From: an uncultured Shimia sp.
GTDB taxonomy: Bacteria; Pseudomonadota; Alphaproteobacteria; Rhodobacterales; Rhodobacteraceae
Length of the DNA stretch: 64,000 nucleotides
Assembly: GCA_937897325.1 (NCBI GenBank)
Contig: CALCOY010000051.1
Location: 1-64,000, forward strand
Reading direction: 5' to 3'
Both the position numbers and the translations under genes were made by a program. Shown here in pieces: positions 29,532-39,842 of this stretch (positions are counted from its first letter, which is position 1; every line of letters starts with the position of its first letter). The notes below the pieces were generated by a model. It was given only the letters and a program-made list of their open reading frames with translations. It made no database searches and was not told where the DNA came from.

Positions 29532-30287
29532 ATGAAACTGGCAACCACATCGGCAATAGTCACGGGCGGTGCATCAGGCCTTGGTGAGGCGACAGCCCGT
29601 CATTTCGCGGAGCAAGGAGCGACAGTTACCCTTTTGGACCGAGATGCCGAACGGGGGAAGTCTGTCGCAGAAGATGTTGGTGGCCATTTTGCTCAGACCG
29701 ATGTTACGGATGAGGCCTCAGTCACATCTGCGATTGATCTCGCTCTAAACCGGATGGGCAAGATAGATATCGCCGTGAACTGCGCTGGCATTGCTTATGG
29801 GATCAAAACGGTCGGCAAGGACGGCCCGCACCCGCTGGACGCTTTTCAGCGTACGATTGACATTAACCTGGTCGGCACCTTCAACGTGGCGCGTCTGGCC
29901 GCACAAGCGATGGCGAAAAATGACCCGGAACCTGATGGCGGGCGTGGTGTGATCATTAACACGGCCTCGATTGCGGCCTTCGACGGACAAAAAGGACAAG
30001 CCGCCTATTCTGCCTCGAAGGGCGGCGTGGCCGGCATGACGTTGCCGATGGCCCGCGATCTTGCATCGATCGGTGTGCGCGTGATGACAATCGCACCTGG
30101 CATCTTCATGACACCGATGTTGGCGGGCCTCCCCGATGATGTTCGAGCGTCTCTCGCAGCTGATGTGCCCAACCCTCCCCGCTTGGGCGATCCCGCCGAA
30201 TACGGCCGACTGGCCGGTTTCATCGTGGAGATGGGTTACCTCAATGGCGAAGTAATCCGTATCGACGGCGCACTACGGATGCGCTGA
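29532..30287 (+). CDS. HSD10-like short-chain dehydrogenase
   Basis: The 251-residue SDR closely resembles type 2 3-hydroxyacyl-CoA dehydrogenase/HSD17B10, which oxidises 3-hydroxy-2-methylbutyryl-CoA in isoleucine breakdown. Evidence: [15 protein letters not shown] with an acidic end of strand 2 (LLDRD, NAD-preferring), [13 protein letters not shown], catalytic Ser146 (INTASIAAF) and Tyr159/Lys163 ([12 protein letters not shown]), and the end [25 protein letters not shown] precedes the ATG at 29532; the much longer frame from 29247 overlaps mnmA and is not real at its start. It overlaps the next gene by one base. Confidence 0.9.
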   Translation: MKLATTSAIVTGGASGLGEATARHFAEQGATVTLLDRDAERGKSVAEDVGGHFAQTDVTDEASVTSAIDLALNRMGKIDIAVNCAGIAYGIKTVGKDGPHPLDAFQRTIDINLVGTFNVARLAAQAMAKNDPEPDGGRGVIINTASIAAFDGQKGQAAYSASKGGVAGMTLPMARDLASIGVRVMTIAPGIFMTPMLAGLPDDVRASLAADVPNPPRLGDPAEYGRLAGFIVEMGYLNGEVIRIDGALRMR

Positions 30288-30841
30288 TGACATCTGAACG
30301 CGAGAAGATGGTGGCAGGGGACTGGTACACTTGCCTTGACGAGGAACTTGAAATGTTGCGGTTGGCGGCTCTTAACGCCACGCATGCACACAATCATCTG
30401 CCGCCTGCACACCGCCGCACGCTTAGCGCGCCATTGGCTCGATTGCTGAAGGCCCATGGCAATGACTGCCTGATCGAGGTGCCGTTTCACTGCTCTTACG
30501 GGATCAATATTGTCCTGGGCCGGGAAGTCTTCATCAACAGCGGTTGCGTCATCCTGGACAGTGCCCCCGTGACTATTGGCGACCACACGATGATTGGGCC
30601 CTGCGTGCAGATTTATTGCGCGCAGCATCACAAAACGGCCGAGAAAAGGCGCGGCGGTGTAGAAATCGCCTACCCTGTGACCATTGGCGCCGATGTATGG
30701 ATCGGCGGCGGTGCGATCGTTATGCCTGACGTAACAATCGGCGATGCGGCCATCGTTGGCGCAGGATCGGTCGTCACAAAAGACGTCGCCCCGGGAGACA
30801 CCGTGGTTGGATCCCCGGCACGATCTATCAGGGTGTGCTGA
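30287..30841 (+). CDS. Maltose/galactoside O-acetyltransferase-like protein
   Basis: The 184-residue protein is a left-handed beta-helix acetyltransferase of the Maa/NodL/LacA group, which moves acetyl from acetyl-CoA to sugars. The N-terminal Mac domain ([20 protein letters not shown]) is followed by hexapeptide repeats; the catalytic His sits in [13 protein letters not shown], and the coil [20 protein letters not shown] is typical. The start overlaps the dehydrogenase stop (TGATG), so they are co-translated, though no common pathway is obvious. Its 3' end overlaps convergent anmK by 14 bases. The acceptor is unknown. Confidence 0.9.
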   Translation: MTSEREKMVAGDWYTCLDEELEMLRLAALNATHAHNHLPPAHRRTLSAPLARLLKAHGNDCLIEVPFHCSYGINIVLGREVFINSGCVILDSAPVTIGDHTMIGPCVQIYCAQHHKTAEKRRGGVEIAYPVTIGADVWIGGGAIVMPDVTIGDAAIVGAGSVVTKDVAPGDTVVGSPARSIRVC

Positions 30842-31931
30842 GGGTCCCGCCACCCACCGGTGACGGCACGCCCGTTGTGCCCGGGCAACTTGTCGGAAGG
30901 TTGCGCGTGACGCGGACGGCGAGATAGGCAAAAGCCTGCGCTTCCAGCATGTCGCCATCCAGCCCAGCATCCTCAACCGGCCGCACGGCGCAGTCCAGAT
31001 GTACGCAAAGCCGTGCCATCAGTACAGGATTATGCCGCCCGCCGCCCGTCACCAAAACCTGACGCGGCGGCGTCGGACAGTGCGACATGCCCCTCGCGAC
31101 AGAGACGGCGACGAATTCAGTCAGCGTGGCGATGGCGTCCGCATCTGAAAGGTGCCGGACACGGCCTGCAGCCTGCGCAAAAGCGTTTCGATCCAGAGAC
31201 TTTGGCGGCTTCTGCTCAAAATACCGACTTGTGAGGAAGTCCGCGACCACGTCATCGTTCACGACGCCCGTCGCCGCAATTGCTCCGTCCCTATCAAATG
31301 GCATTCCAAACCGCGCCTGCATGGCATCATTGATCGGCGCATTTGCCGGCCCGGTATCAAAGGCCAAAAGAGCGCCGGGATCCTCTGGCGCTTGGGCTGT
31401 CGGATCGATCCATGTGATGTTGCCAACGCCGCCCAGATTGAGAAAGGCGAGCGGTTCGTTAGCCCCCATCCAATGCGCGCAAGCGAAGTGATAGAAACAG
31501 GCAAGTGGCGCACCTTCGCCCCCTTTTGCCACATCCTCACTCCGAAAATCCCAAACAACCGGCGTGCCGACTGACTTCGCCAAGGCTGCACCGTCACCCA
31601 CTTGTAACGTACCCTGATCGCGCGGCGCATGGGCCAAGGTCTGGCCGTGAAAACCGATAAGGTCGCAAGGTTCAAAGCGCCCTATAAGCTCTTGATGAAC
31701 TTGCTCAATAACCGCCTGTGCCGCTCTCACTTGGGCCCCCGACCATTGTCCGAGCGCTTCGGACAAAATTGCGCGTTCGTCGGGCATATATGGCTGGTAT
31801 TCACTAGGCCCGAAGTCGAAGATCTGCTGACCATCCGTTTCAATCGCGGCCGCATCGACACCGTCTAGAGATGTTCCGCTCATTAGGCCGAGGGCGCGCA
31901 AAACCAAATGTTGATCGGTCAGCCTGCTCAT
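30828..31931 (-). CDS. anmK: Anhydro-N-acetylmuramic acid kinase
   Basis: AnmK hydrolyses and phosphorylates 1,6-anhydro-MurNAc to MurNAc 6-phosphate during cell wall recycling. The 367-residue ASKHA-fold protein has the ATP-binding start [62 protein letters not shown] and the late [17 protein letters not shown] precedes ATG 31931. It is divergent from tyrS with 64 bp between starts, a common arrangement in Rhodobacterales. Confidence 0.95.
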   Translation of the reverse strand: MSRLTDQHLVLRALGLMSGTSLDGVDAAAIETDGQQIFDFGPSEYQPYMPDERAILSEALGQWSGAQVRAAQAVIEQVHQELIGRFEPCDLIGFHGQTLAHAPRDQGTLQVGDGAALAKSVGTPVVWDFRSEDVAKGGEGAPLACFYHFACAHWMGANEPLAFLNLGGVGNITWIDPTAQAPEDPGALLAFDTGPANAPINDAMQARFGMPFDRDGAIAATGVVNDDVVADFLTSRYFEQKPPKSLDRNAFAQAAGRVRHLSDADAIATLTEFVAVSVARGMSHCPTPPRQVLVTGGGRHNPVLMARLCVHLDCAVRPVEDAGLDGDMLEAQAFAYLAVRVTRNLPTSCPGTTGVPSPVGGGTLSTP

Positions 31932-31995
31932 GCTCTTTTCCTTTGCCTGCCCGGCCTCTATAGGGTGCCTTATCAAAAGTCCCAAGGACAGAAAA

Positions 31996-33249
31996 ATGGC
32001 GTACACACCACGATCCGATTTTCTGCATGCAATACAGAGCCGGGGTTTTCTGGCCGATTGCACCGACCTGGAAGCCTTGGATGAAAAACTCCGCAGCGGA
32101 CCCCAGACGGCCTATATCGGCTATGATGCAACCGCTGCGTCCCTTCATGTCGGCCATCAGATGAACATCATGGTGCTGCGCTGGTTTCAGAAGACGGGCA
32201 ACCGGCCCGTCACCCTGATGGGTGGGGGGACGACTAAGGTGGGCGATCCGTCGTTCCGCAGCGACGAACGGCCCTTGCTGACGCCAGGCGCAATTGATGG
32301 CAACATCGACCGGATGAAACAGGCATTTTCCGCTTTTCTTGACTATGGCGACGGCGCAACCGATGCGGTCATGCTCAACAACGCCGAATGGCTCGACGGG
32401 CTGAAGTATCTGGATTTTCTGCGGGACATCGGGCGGCACTTTTCGGTCAACCGAATGCTATCGTTCGAATCCGTAAAATCTCGACTGGACCGCGAACAAT
32501 CGCTGTCCTTCCTGGAATTCAACTACATGATCCTGCAAGCCTATGACTTCATGGAGCTTTACCGACGTGAGAATTGCATCCTGCAGATGGGAGGCTCTGA
32601 TCAATGGGGCAATATCGTCAATGGGATCGATCTGACACGGCGCGTTGTTGACAAAGAGGTCTACGGGCTGACGACCCCCCTTCTAACCACGTCTGACGGG
32701 CGAAAAATGGGCAAAAGCGCAGGCGGTGCGGTCTGGCTAAATGCAGACATGCTGAGCCCCTATGAGTATTGGCAGTTCTGGCGCAACACGACCGATGCCG
32801 ATGTTGGGCGGTTCCTAAAGCTTTTTACCGAACTGCCAGTGGACGAGTGTGAACGTCTTGGGGCCTTGGAAGGATCCGAAATCAACGAGGCGAAAGCACT
32901 TCTTGCCACAGAGGTCACGACGCTGATGCATGGGGCCGAAGCGGCAGCAACCGCAGCCAAGACGGCCCGCGAGGTTTTCGAGAAAGGGGGGATCGGTGAT
33001 GACCTGCCCACGCTGATCCTGTCTACCGAGGATGTATCCGAAGGCATCAGCGTAGTACAGCTCATCGTCCGATCGGGCCTTGCCAAGTCCGGCAAAGACG
33101 CCAAGCGGTTGATCGCAGAGAATGGCGCGCGGCTGAACGATGAGCCTTTGACAGATGCGGGTTTAATGATCGACGTAGAGGCGTTGGCCGGTCCCATCAA
33201 GCTAAGCGCCGGCAAGAAGCGCCACGCGCTGGTGACACTCGAAAACTAG
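31996..33249 (+). CDS. tyrS: Tyrosyl-tRNA synthetase
   Basis: The 417-residue class I synthetase charges tRNA-Tyr. It has the tyrosine pocket [15 protein letters not shown] with the HIGH-type HVGH, the [12 protein letters not shown] loop, the KMSKS-type KMGKSAGG, and a C-terminal S4 RNA-binding domain ([20 protein letters not shown]). AAGGAC precedes ATG 31996; an earlier in-frame start at 31930 is rejected. It ends with a 4-base overlap with the convergent lpxB gene. Confidence 0.97.
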   Translation: MAYTPRSDFLHAIQSRGFLADCTDLEALDEKLRSGPQTAYIGYDATAASLHVGHQMNIMVLRWFQKTGNRPVTLMGGGTTKVGDPSFRSDERPLLTPGAIDGNIDRMKQAFSAFLDYGDGATDAVMLNNAEWLDGLKYLDFLRDIGRHFSVNRMLSFESVKSRLDREQSLSFLEFNYMILQAYDFMELYRRENCILQMGGSDQWGNIVNGIDLTRRVVDKEVYGLTTPLLTTSDGRKMGKSAGGAVWLNADMLSPYEYWQFWRNTTDADVGRFLKLFTELPVDECERLGALEGSEINEAKALLATEVTTLMHGAEAAATAAKTAREVFEKGGIGDDLPTLILSTEDVSEGISVVQLIVRSGLAKSGKDAKRLIAENGARLNDEPLTDAGLMIDVEALAGPIKLSAGKKRHALVTLEN

Positions 33250-34400
33250 AGCCTCTCCAAAACGGCCCGAGCCGCCCGCAACCCGGGCGGTTCACCACCC
33301 TGCCCCAAAAGCTGCATCGTCTTGCGCATCGCGTCCCGCTGCGGTTCAGGCTCTTCCATTAAGCCGGCGAGCCCCTCCGCGATTAGATCCGCCTTGCAAC
33401 GCGCCCCGACAAATTCGGGCACATGGCGGGTGTCTGACACCAAGTTGATCAGATTGCCGGTATCGACCTTCACCATTCGTTGAATGATTTCCCGACTGAT
33501 CCAATTGAGGTCAAACGCGCTGACCATGGGGGTGTCCGCCGCCGCCAGTTCAAGTGCAACCGTACCTGAAACTGCCAGAGCGAAGTCGGCAGCCTTGAAC
33601 GCAGTGCGCTTCTCCGTCTGCGCCGCGGCTACCTCAGAGATTGTCGGATCGAGGATGATCGGGCGGCTGGGCCAGTCTTTTGTCAATGTACGAACAAGAT
33701 CGATAACGGGTCCGGCGGCAGGCAATACGACGCGCATGTCCGGATGATGTGCATGAACCGACTGAAGCGCATCCCCCAGGATGGGACCCAGTCGACCCGC
33801 CTCCCCACGGCGCGATCCGGGCAACACCAAAAGCAGCGGGGCTGCAGCCTCAAGCCCATGTTTTTGCCGGAAGCCCTGCGCGTCGGCCGTGCTGACCTGT
33901 GGTTGGGCAACGACCGGATGCCCGACAAAATCGCATTCCATTCCTGCCGCCTCCATGTATGGCGGTTCAAACGGGAAGAGCGCGAGCACATGGTCGATCA
34001 TCTGCGCCATCTTTTGCGCCCGGCCCGGACGCCAGGCCCAGACGGTTGGCGCGACATAATGCACGCAACGAATGTCGGAGACGGCCTTGACCTGTCTGGC
34101 CACGCGCAACGAGAAGTCCGGACTATCGATGGTGATCAGTACATCGGGTCGCGTTTCGGCCACCGCTTCCGCCGTTTCTTTGATCCGCCGTTTCAGATGA
34201 AAGTACTTCGGCAAGATCTCGGCAATGCCCATCAGGCTTAACTCGTCCATTGGAAAGCGGCTTTCGAGGCCTTCTGCCTGCATTATTGTGCCGCCGACCC
34301 CTTTGAATGTAACCTCGGGCTTCAGTTGTTTCAGCCCAGCCATCAGCGCACCACCCAACAGATCGCCCGAGGGCTCTCCGGCGATAAGAAAGACTTTCAC
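33246..34400 (-). CDS. lpxB: Lipid-A-disaccharide synthase
   Basis: LpxB condenses UDP-2,3-diacylglucosamine with lipid X to form the lipid A disaccharide at the inner membrane surface. The 384-residue GT19 enzyme starts at a GTG (34400) as [20 protein letters not shown] and contains [44 protein letters not shown] and [20 protein letters not shown]. The GTG overlaps the lpxI stop by four bases (GTGA). It is the last gene of the envelope operon. Confidence 0.96.
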   Translation of the reverse strand: MKVFLIAGEPSGDLLGGALMAGLKQLKPEVTFKGVGGTIMQAEGLESRFPMDELSLMGIAEILPKYFHLKRRIKETAEAVAETRPDVLITIDSPDFSLRVARQVKAVSDIRCVHYVAPTVWAWRPGRAQKMAQMIDHVLALFPFEPPYMEAAGMECDFVGHPVVAQPQVSTADAQGFRQKHGLEAAAPLLLVLPGSRRGEAGRLGPILGDALQSVHAHHPDMRVVLPAAGPVIDLVRTLTKDWPSRPIILDPTISEVAAAQTEKRTAFKAADFALAVSGTVALELAAADTPMVSAFDLNWISREIIQRMVKVDTGNLINLVSDTRHVPEFVGARCKADLIAEGLAGLMEEPEPQRDAMRKTMQLLGQGGEPPGLRAARAVLERL

Positions 34401-35296
34401 GGCTGACGCACCCAAAGAAACATGTCCTGGCTGTTGAGAACGTCGAGGACCGCCTGCAGATCCAGCACAATGACGCCTCCCGCCTCGACCACAATGCCCG
34501 CAAGACCGGCATGCGCCGCCGCCCTTGCCGTCGTCGGCCCGATCGTTGGCAAATCGGCACGTCTGTCTTGCGTCGTTTTCGGTGCCTTGAATAGGAAGCC
34601 GTTCCGGTTGGTGATCGGTCTTTCTTCCAGCCCGCTCAGCCAATCCGCAGCGTCCCCAAGCATGTGGCCGACCGCGTCGAGCGTCCAGTTGATCGGATCT
34701 TCTGCATCTGACCGGGCGTCCGGATTGCCCAATTGCGACAACATCTCGTCGGTTCCGCCATCGTCCTCACGCGCGATGACCTGTCCGTCTTGCACAACGC
34801 AGGCTTGCCCAAGGTCATTCTGAGACATGTCAATCAAAGCCGCCTCGGCCAAGTGGAGCGCATCTTCGACATCCGGCCCAGGCTGAGCACTCGTCAGAAC
34901 GCCACTCTGCGGCAAAAGATCTGGCGCAAGCTCATGCGCCGCCTTCATCGCAAAGCCAGCCTCTTCAAAGATCGTCATAACCTCGCGCAACGCACCGTCA
35001 TCGCCCCTTTGCATGGCAGCGACAATTCTTGGTACGAAAGGCATCGTGGCCGCATCGATTGCCATAGGATCAACAGGCGGGCGACGGATCGAGCCGCAAA
35101 GGCAGATCGAGGCAATGCCGCGGTCGTTCAGGTCGCCCAGCAAAGTGCCCAGCGTTTCGATCCGGAATGTCAGATCTGGCGTTAAACCGGTGGGAAGAAA
35201 GCCATCGAGCGCGCAAACGAATGGCGCAGGCGTTTGTGCGCTTGCGACCTCAGCAGGCAATGCCCCGGTGCCGCAGATAAGAGCAAGGGCCGTCAT
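34397..35296 (-). CDS. lpxI: UDP-2,3-diacylglucosamine diphosphatase LpxI
   Basis: LpxI (DUF1009) hydrolyses UDP-2,3-diacylglucosamine to lipid X; it is the alphaproteobacterial replacement for LpxH and unrelated to it. The 299-residue protein has the N-terminal ALALICGTGALPAEVASA, the SICLCGSIRRPPVD block, the key acidic MQRGDDGALREVMTIFEEAG, and the late DLPTIGPTTARAAAHAGLAG. It is coupled by ATGA overlap to lpxA upstream and GTGA overlap to lpxB downstream, giving the expected order of lipid A steps. Confidence 0.95.
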   Translation of the reverse strand: MTALALICGTGALPAEVASAQTPAPFVCALDGFLPTGLTPDLTFRIETLGTLLGDLNDRGIASICLCGSIRRPPVDPMAIDAATMPFVPRIVAAMQRGDDGALREVMTIFEEAGFAMKAAHELAPDLLPQSGVLTSAQPGPDVEDALHLAEAALIDMSQNDLGQACVVQDGQVIAREDDGGTDEMLSQLGNPDARSDAEDPINWTLDAVGHMLGDAADWLSGLEERPITNRNGFLFKAPKTTQDRRADLPTIGPTTARAAAHAGLAGIVVEAGGVIVLDLQAVLDVLNSQDMFLWVRQP

Positions 35297-36081
35297 CGCG
35301 GCGTCAGAAACGATCGTTCGCTATCGCCCATAACGAAAGCCACGATCCGTTTGACATAGTCGCTTTCCGTCTCTGCGCCAAGACGTTCGGCGCGGTCATG
35401 AAAGGTGCCTTCACCTTGTGCAAGCATCTGAAACGCCGCCCTTAACGCCGTGATGTCCGATCGCGCCACGCCCCGGCGCTTTAGACCGACAAGGTTCAGG
35501 CCGTCCAACTCTCCGCGCGGGGCTTGAACAAGACCGTAGGGGATGACGTCATTCGTCACCATCGTAACAGCGCCGATGATGGCGCCGCGGCCGATACGAA
35601 CAAACTGATGAACACCAGACAACCCGCCAACGATCACCTCGTCTTCCAGAACGCAATGCCCTGCAATTGCGGCTGAATTCACGACAATGACCCGGTCACC
35701 TACCTGTGCATCATGCGCAATATGGCAGCCGGCCATGAAAAGCCCGTCATCGCCAATCCGCGTCACGCCACCGCCGCCTTCGGTGCCGCTGTTCATGGTG
35801 ACATGTTCCCGGATCCGGTTGCGCTCACCAACGACAAGGGCGCTTTCCTCCCCCTTGAATTTCAGATCCTGCGGGATCTCACCCAGCACTGCGAACGGAA
35901 AGACCAGTGTGCCCTCTCCGATTGTCGTTTTGCCCGTGACAACCACATGGCTGCGCAGTTCGACATCGGGGCCAATTTGTACATCTTTGCCAACCACACA
36001 GAACGGGCCAATTCGTGCCGTCGGATGTATTTGCGCCCCGTCTTCCACAATAGCCGAACTGTGTATCATGGGCCCTGTCAT
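35293..36081 (-). CDS. lpxA: UDP-N-acetylglucosamine acyltransferase
   Basis: LpxA starts lipid A synthesis by transferring a 3-hydroxyacyl chain from ACP to UDP-GlcNAc. The 262-residue left-handed beta-helix protein carries hexapeptide repeats over the first 190 residues, the catalytic His123 in [14 protein letters not shown], and the C-terminal helical part ([20 protein letters not shown]). Starts possible at Met1 (36081) or Met5. It overlaps fabZ and lpxI by ATGA junctions. Confidence 0.96.
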   Translation of the reverse strand: MTGPMIHSSAIVEDGAQIHPTARIGPFCVVGKDVQIGPDVELRSHVVVTGKTTIGEGTLVFPFAVLGEIPQDLKFKGEESALVVGERNRIREHVTMNSGTEGGGGVTRIGDDGLFMAGCHIAHDAQVGDRVIVVNSAAIAGHCVLEDEVIVGGLSGVHQFVRIGRGAIIGAVTMVTNDVIPYGLVQAPRGELDGLNLVGLKRRGVARSDITALRAAFQMLAQGEGTFHDRAERLGAETESDYVKRIVAFVMGDSERSFLTPR

Positions 36082-36542
36082 TCCGATGGCAGTTCCATCA
36101 TGGCGGTGAACTCGGCTTCGCAGGCAAGTTCACCTTCTACCTCAGCCACCCCGCCGAAACGCCAGACCTTGCCGCCGGGTTTGCCACGCAATGTTTTCAC
36201 TCGAAGCATCAAACGGTCCCCTGGCACGACCATGCGCCGAAACTTGCACTTCTCAATTGCCATGAAGTACACGAGCAGATTCTGATCAGCTGTGTCCATC
36301 GACACACCGACCATAACAGCGCTTGTCTGTGCCATTGCCTCAATAATTGTTACACCGGGCATGATCGGTTTTCCGGGGAAATGCCCCTGAAAATGCGGTT
36401 CGTTCATGGTGACGTTCTTGATGCCTAAGGCACTTTCGCAGCCGTCAATATCAGTTACACGGTCAACCAGCAAAAAGGGATATCTGTGGGGCAGGATACG
36501 CTGGATCAAACCAATATCGGCCGTCTTGAGATCTGTCGTCAT
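36078..36542 (-). CDS. fabZ: 3-hydroxyacyl-[ACP] dehydratase FabZ
   Basis: FabZ dehydrates 3-hydroxyacyl-ACP in fatty acid elongation and competes with LpxA for 3-hydroxymyristoyl-ACP. The 154-residue hot-dog-fold enzyme has [14 protein letters not shown], the active-site His54 and Glu68 in [16 protein letters not shown] and IIEAMAQ, and [13 protein letters not shown]. Overlap ATGA with lpxA ties the two competing activities together, as in most proteobacteria. Confidence 0.96.
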   Translation of the reverse strand: MTTDLKTADIGLIQRILPHRYPFLLVDRVTDIDGCESALGIKNVTMNEPHFQGHFPGKPIMPGVTIIEAMAQTSAVMVGVSMDTADQNLLVYFMAIEKCKFRRMVVPGDRLMLRVKTLRGKPGGKVWRFGGVAEVEGELACEAEFTAMMELPSE

Positions 36543-36603
36543 GGGTGTCTTTCGCTTGCTCTTTGACGCAAAGGCCTAACAAGCCGACCAGAGCGGGGCA
36601 AGG

Positions 36604-37149
36604 TTACTCGGACGGGATCATGGCCTCTTCATCTATGGCTGAATTGATACGCGCAATGGCGACATCGGTGATATCGATGGCGCGCACCCACAAAACAACG
36701 CTGCGTCTGTCGAGGATCACGGCTGCCTCCGCTTCCCGCATGATTTCATTCATCACTGGTTCAGCTGCCCGCCAAAAGCGCTGTTCCTGGACATCGATCT
36801 GCTGATTAAGTTCTCGATTCTCGGCATCCCTGTCACGCCGGATCTGAATGACCTTCCGATCAAAGTCCTGAGCCAATTCTCGAAACTGCTCCACGGTCAG
36901 TGACTCGCGCTGATTTGTAATCGCGGTTTCCTCGGCCTCCAGTTCAGCGACGATCCGCTCATTTTCGAGCTCAAGCGCCCTGCCCCTGGCTTCTATGACC
37001 GCGACGGCTCGTTTACCGAAATCGCTTTCGACAAACAGGCGCCGGTCGTCAATCACCAGAATAGGACTTTTGGGAACGCTCAATTCCTGCGCAAGTGCCG
37101 AATGTGCAAAACATATCGACATGAGGCCCGCGAGGACGAGCCGATGCAT
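36604..37149 (-). CDS. skp: OmpH/Skp-family periplasmic chaperone
   Basis: The 181-residue protein has a signal peptide ending AHSALAQ and a long charged coiled-coil (about residues 45-130, alternating Glu/Arg helices), typical of Skp/OmpH, the periplasmic holdase that delivers unfolded outer membrane proteins. Its gene lies four bases downstream of bamA, whose product inserts those proteins. Family conservation is low in sequence, so assignment rests on architecture and position. No lpxD gene lies between it and fabZ. Confidence 0.88.
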   Translation of the reverse strand: MHRLVLAGLMSICFAHSALAQELSVPKSPILVIDDRRLFVESDFGKRAVAVIEARGRALELENERIVAELEAEETAITNQRESLTVEQFRELAQDFDRKVIQIRRDRDAENRELNQQIDVQEQRFWRAAEPVMNEIMREAEAAVILDRRSVVLWVRAIDITDVAIARINSAIDEEAMIPSE

Positions 37150-37153
37150 TGAT

Positions 37154-39505
37154 CTAGAACCGCGTTGAAAGGGTCAGGTCAAATCTCTGTTCGCGGTCGA
37201 ACTCTTCCTTGCGGATCGCGTCGGAAAAGTTGAAACGCAGAGGACCAAAGGCCGTATCCCATAAGATCGAAAAGCCGACGACATGGCGGAATGAGCCGTC
37301 TTCCCCGACTACGCCTGCAGCGCCGGACGCAGCAGAGTCATCAAGGTTCCACAAGTTTCCAATGTCGTAAAAAAGCCCTCCGCGAATGCCATATTCCTCT
37401 GGCAGACCCAATGGGAACTCTGCTTCGAAACGGGCCACGGCATAGAGGTTTCCGCCCAGAGCATTGCTGTCGGCCACATTGTTGTCGCGTGGACCAAAAC
37501 CGCCCGGCTCAAAACCACGCATGATATTCGGGCCAAGGATGAAGCGATCAACAGTTCGGTTGGTTCCGCTGGACCAGCTCAATGCACCACCCTCAAGTGT
37601 TGCGCGCAGCGTGACTTCTTCGTTCAGGATTGTCCTCTGTCCGACAATCTTTGCCGTTGTCTTGATGTAGTCGCTATCACCACCCAGCTTAGCGAAATCC
37701 TGGCTGAACTGGAAAAGGAAGCCTGCATTCGGGTTCAAACCGGTGCGGCGCGTGTCATATGTATACTCGTAGCCAATCGCGCTGCTGAATTGCTCGCCCA
37801 CTGCGATTTCAGCACCGATGATCGCGCCATTCACCGCCGGGTCACGCGCCTCCATCTCGTTTTCGATTGCCGTGTAGCGTATCTGCAAACGACCGTTTTC
37901 GCTCACGGGAAATGTCAGGCTCGGTCTAAATGTCAGCGCGCTGGTGTCGAATGATAGCGAACTGCTGTCGGTCTCGGCATAGTCAAGTTCGAAGCCGAAC
38001 GCGACATCGCGACCAAGAAAGCGCGGTTCGACAAAGCGGAGACCGTACCGCTCGTTTTCCGTTGCGGCAGCGACATTGAGCGACAGGGTCTGCCCGCGAC
38101 CGAGAAAGTTTCTTTCGACAAAGCCCACTGAAACGCCGAAGCCATCGTTGACGGAGTAAGAGCCACCAAAGTTAAGCGAACCGGTTGGTTGCTCGACAAC
38201 GTCAACATCAACAATGACCTGATCGCCTGTCGAACCTTCCCGAGCGTTTACCTCGGCCGTTTCAAAATAGTCGAGCGCTCGGATCCGCTCTGCTGCCTCG
38301 CGAATTGCGCGCGGGTTGAAAGGATCGCCCTCTGCGATCCTGAATTGCTGCCTGATGACGCGGTCGAGGGTTGTCGTGTTCCCTTCGATATCGATACGCT
38401 CAACGAAAACACGCGGACCTCGTGTCAAAAGAAACTCAACATCAAGCGTCAGGTCACGGTCGTTGCGACTGATCCGCGGTTCTACCCGCAGGAAATCCAC
38501 CCCGTTGCGAATGGCCAGTCTTTCCATCCGGGCGATTTCGGCCTCGACCAGTGTCGGAGAGTACACAACACCGGGGCGGATCTTCGTAACGTTCTGATAT
38601 TCTTCCGCATCCGCTTCGGGGACTTCGGATGTTGTGGTGATTTGACCGAACTTGAACTGCTGTCCCTCGGTGATGTTGAAAACCAGGAAGTACCCGTCAC
38701 GCTCCTCCGTCAGTTCGGCATTTACTGAATTGATGCGAAAATCGACGAAGCCGCGCGACTGATAGAAGTCCTGAAGCACCTGACGATCAAATTGAATACG
38801 GTCTTCAACGAACGTGTCAGATTGGATGAGCGCCCGGAAAAGGCCTGCCTGTTTTGTGTCGAGTACGCGGCGCAAGCGGCGGTCTGAATAAAAACGGTTG
38901 CCGACGAAGCTCAGACGTTCAACCTCTACGACATCGCCTTCGAAGATCTCGAATACGAGATCCACACGGTTGTCATTGCGACGAATGATGCGCGGGGTAA
39001 CGCGAGCGGCGGTTCGTCCCTGATTTGCGTAGGCTTCCGAGATTGCAGAGGCGTCCTGTTCGGCCTGGGTCGGGCTGAAAACACGCCGCTCCGTGCTTTC
39101 GATCAAGGCGGAGAGCGCTTCGTCATCGACCCGGCGATTGCCTTCGAAGCTGATGCGGTTGATGGTTGGGAATTCGACAACGACGATCCTTAATGTGCTG
39201 CCTTGCGGATCAATGCTCACTGTCTCGAAGAGGCCGCTGTTCTGGAGCCGTTGCAACGCATCATTCAACTGACCGGCGCCGATGGCTTCTCCGCGTGCGA
39301 TTCCTGCGCGGCTGATGATGGCGGCATCGCCAATGCGCTGGTTGCCATCAATCACGATTTGATTGAAGCGATACTGCTGGGCAACGGCTACACTTGCTTG
39401 TGTTAACCAAGCGCCTGAAACCAATGTAGAAATCACAAATGCCCGGATCAAAGTTGCAGCGAATAGGGTATTTCTTCCGCTGTTGCCCGTAGTCCCCAGT
39501 CCCAT
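37154..39505 (-). CDS. bamA: Outer membrane protein assembly factor BamA
   Basis: BamA is the essential core of the outer membrane beta-barrel insertion machine. The 783-residue precursor has a signal peptide (about 40 residues, ending ASVAVAQ), five POTRA domains beginning YRFNQIVIDGNQRIGDAAI, and a C-terminal 16-strand barrel with the lid-loop FILGPNIMRGFEPGGFGPRD and GLFYDIGNLW. It ends LTLSTRF with the C-terminal aromatic residue required for assembly. ATG 39505 is chosen; a TTG at 39517 adds four residues. It lies in the order rseP, small gene, bamA, skp. Confidence 0.96.
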   Translation of the reverse strand: MGLGTTGNSGRNTLFAATLIRAFVISTLVSGAWLTQASVAVAQQYRFNQIVIDGNQRIGDAAIISRAGIARGEAIGAGQLNDALQRLQNSGLFETVSIDPQGSTLRIVVVEFPTINRISFEGNRRVDDEALSALIESTERRVFSPTQAEQDASAISEAYANQGRTAARVTPRIIRRNDNRVDLVFEIFEGDVVEVERLSFVGNRFYSDRRLRRVLDTKQAGLFRALIQSDTFVEDRIQFDRQVLQDFYQSRGFVDFRINSVNAELTEERDGYFLVFNITEGQQFKFGQITTTSEVPEADAEEYQNVTKIRPGVVYSPTLVEAEIARMERLAIRNGVDFLRVEPRISRNDRDLTLDVEFLLTRGPRVFVERIDIEGNTTTLDRVIRQQFRIAEGDPFNPRAIREAAERIRALDYFETAEVNAREGSTGDQVIVDVDVVEQPTGSLNFGGSYSVNDGFGVSVGFVERNFLGRGQTLSLNVAAATENERYGLRFVEPRFLGRDVAFGFELDYAETDSSSLSFDTSALTFRPSLTFPVSENGRLQIRYTAIENEMEARDPAVNGAIIGAEIAVGEQFSSAIGYEYTYDTRRTGLNPNAGFLFQFSQDFAKLGGDSDYIKTTAKIVGQRTILNEEVTLRATLEGGALSWSSGTNRTVDRFILGPNIMRGFEPGGFGPRDNNVADSNALGGNLYAVARFEAEFPLGLPEEYGIRGGLFYDIGNLWNLDDSAASGAAGVVGEDGSFRHVVGFSILWDTAFGPLRFNFSDAIRKEEFDREQRFDLTLSTRF

Positions 39506-39629
39506 GGTTTGCCCCAAGTTAACCGCCTTTTATGCCTTCTGGTTACTTGGAATACCCCACCTTGTCAAAGACGTGCTGGCGCTAAAGTGCGGGTTTTGTG
39601 GCAAAAATTTTGGGTGTCGCTCAAACGGC

Positions 39630-39755
39630 TCAGAGACTGCCGATCCAGGCACCAAACATCAACGCAATGAGTATCGTACACAGGTAGAGTGCGCGATCCC
39701 AGTTAAGCGTCATAAGCAGGCCAAGGGCCGGATATCTGGTCTGAATCATCTGCAT
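39630..39755 (-). CDS. 41-residue single-pass membrane protein between rseP and bamA
   Basis: An ATG at 39755 with a purine-rich AAGGGGG seven bases upstream opens a short gene encoding MQMIQTRYPALGLLMTLNWD followed by one hydrophobic helix (RALYLCTILIALMFGAWIG, then SL). It is in the same direction as the rseP and bamA genes, 87 bp after rseP and 124 bp before bamA. I recognise no named family. Position between an intramembrane protease and the outer-membrane assembly factor makes an envelope role plausible but unproven. Confidence 0.6.
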   Translation of the reverse strand: MQMIQTRYPALGLLMTLNWDRALYLCTILIALMFGAWIGSL

Positions 39756-39842
39756 CTTCTTTCCCCCTTGTATCTTTTACAGAAGGATTGAGACCTAAAT
39801 TTGATCAAATGTGGCGACAATGCGGCAGCGACCGAAACCAGA

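Noticed and set aside
39519-39533. TTAA-N7-TTAT upstream of bamA as a CtrA box
   Set aside because: One mismatch in an A/T-rich context with no functional reason for CtrA control; a chance match is likely.
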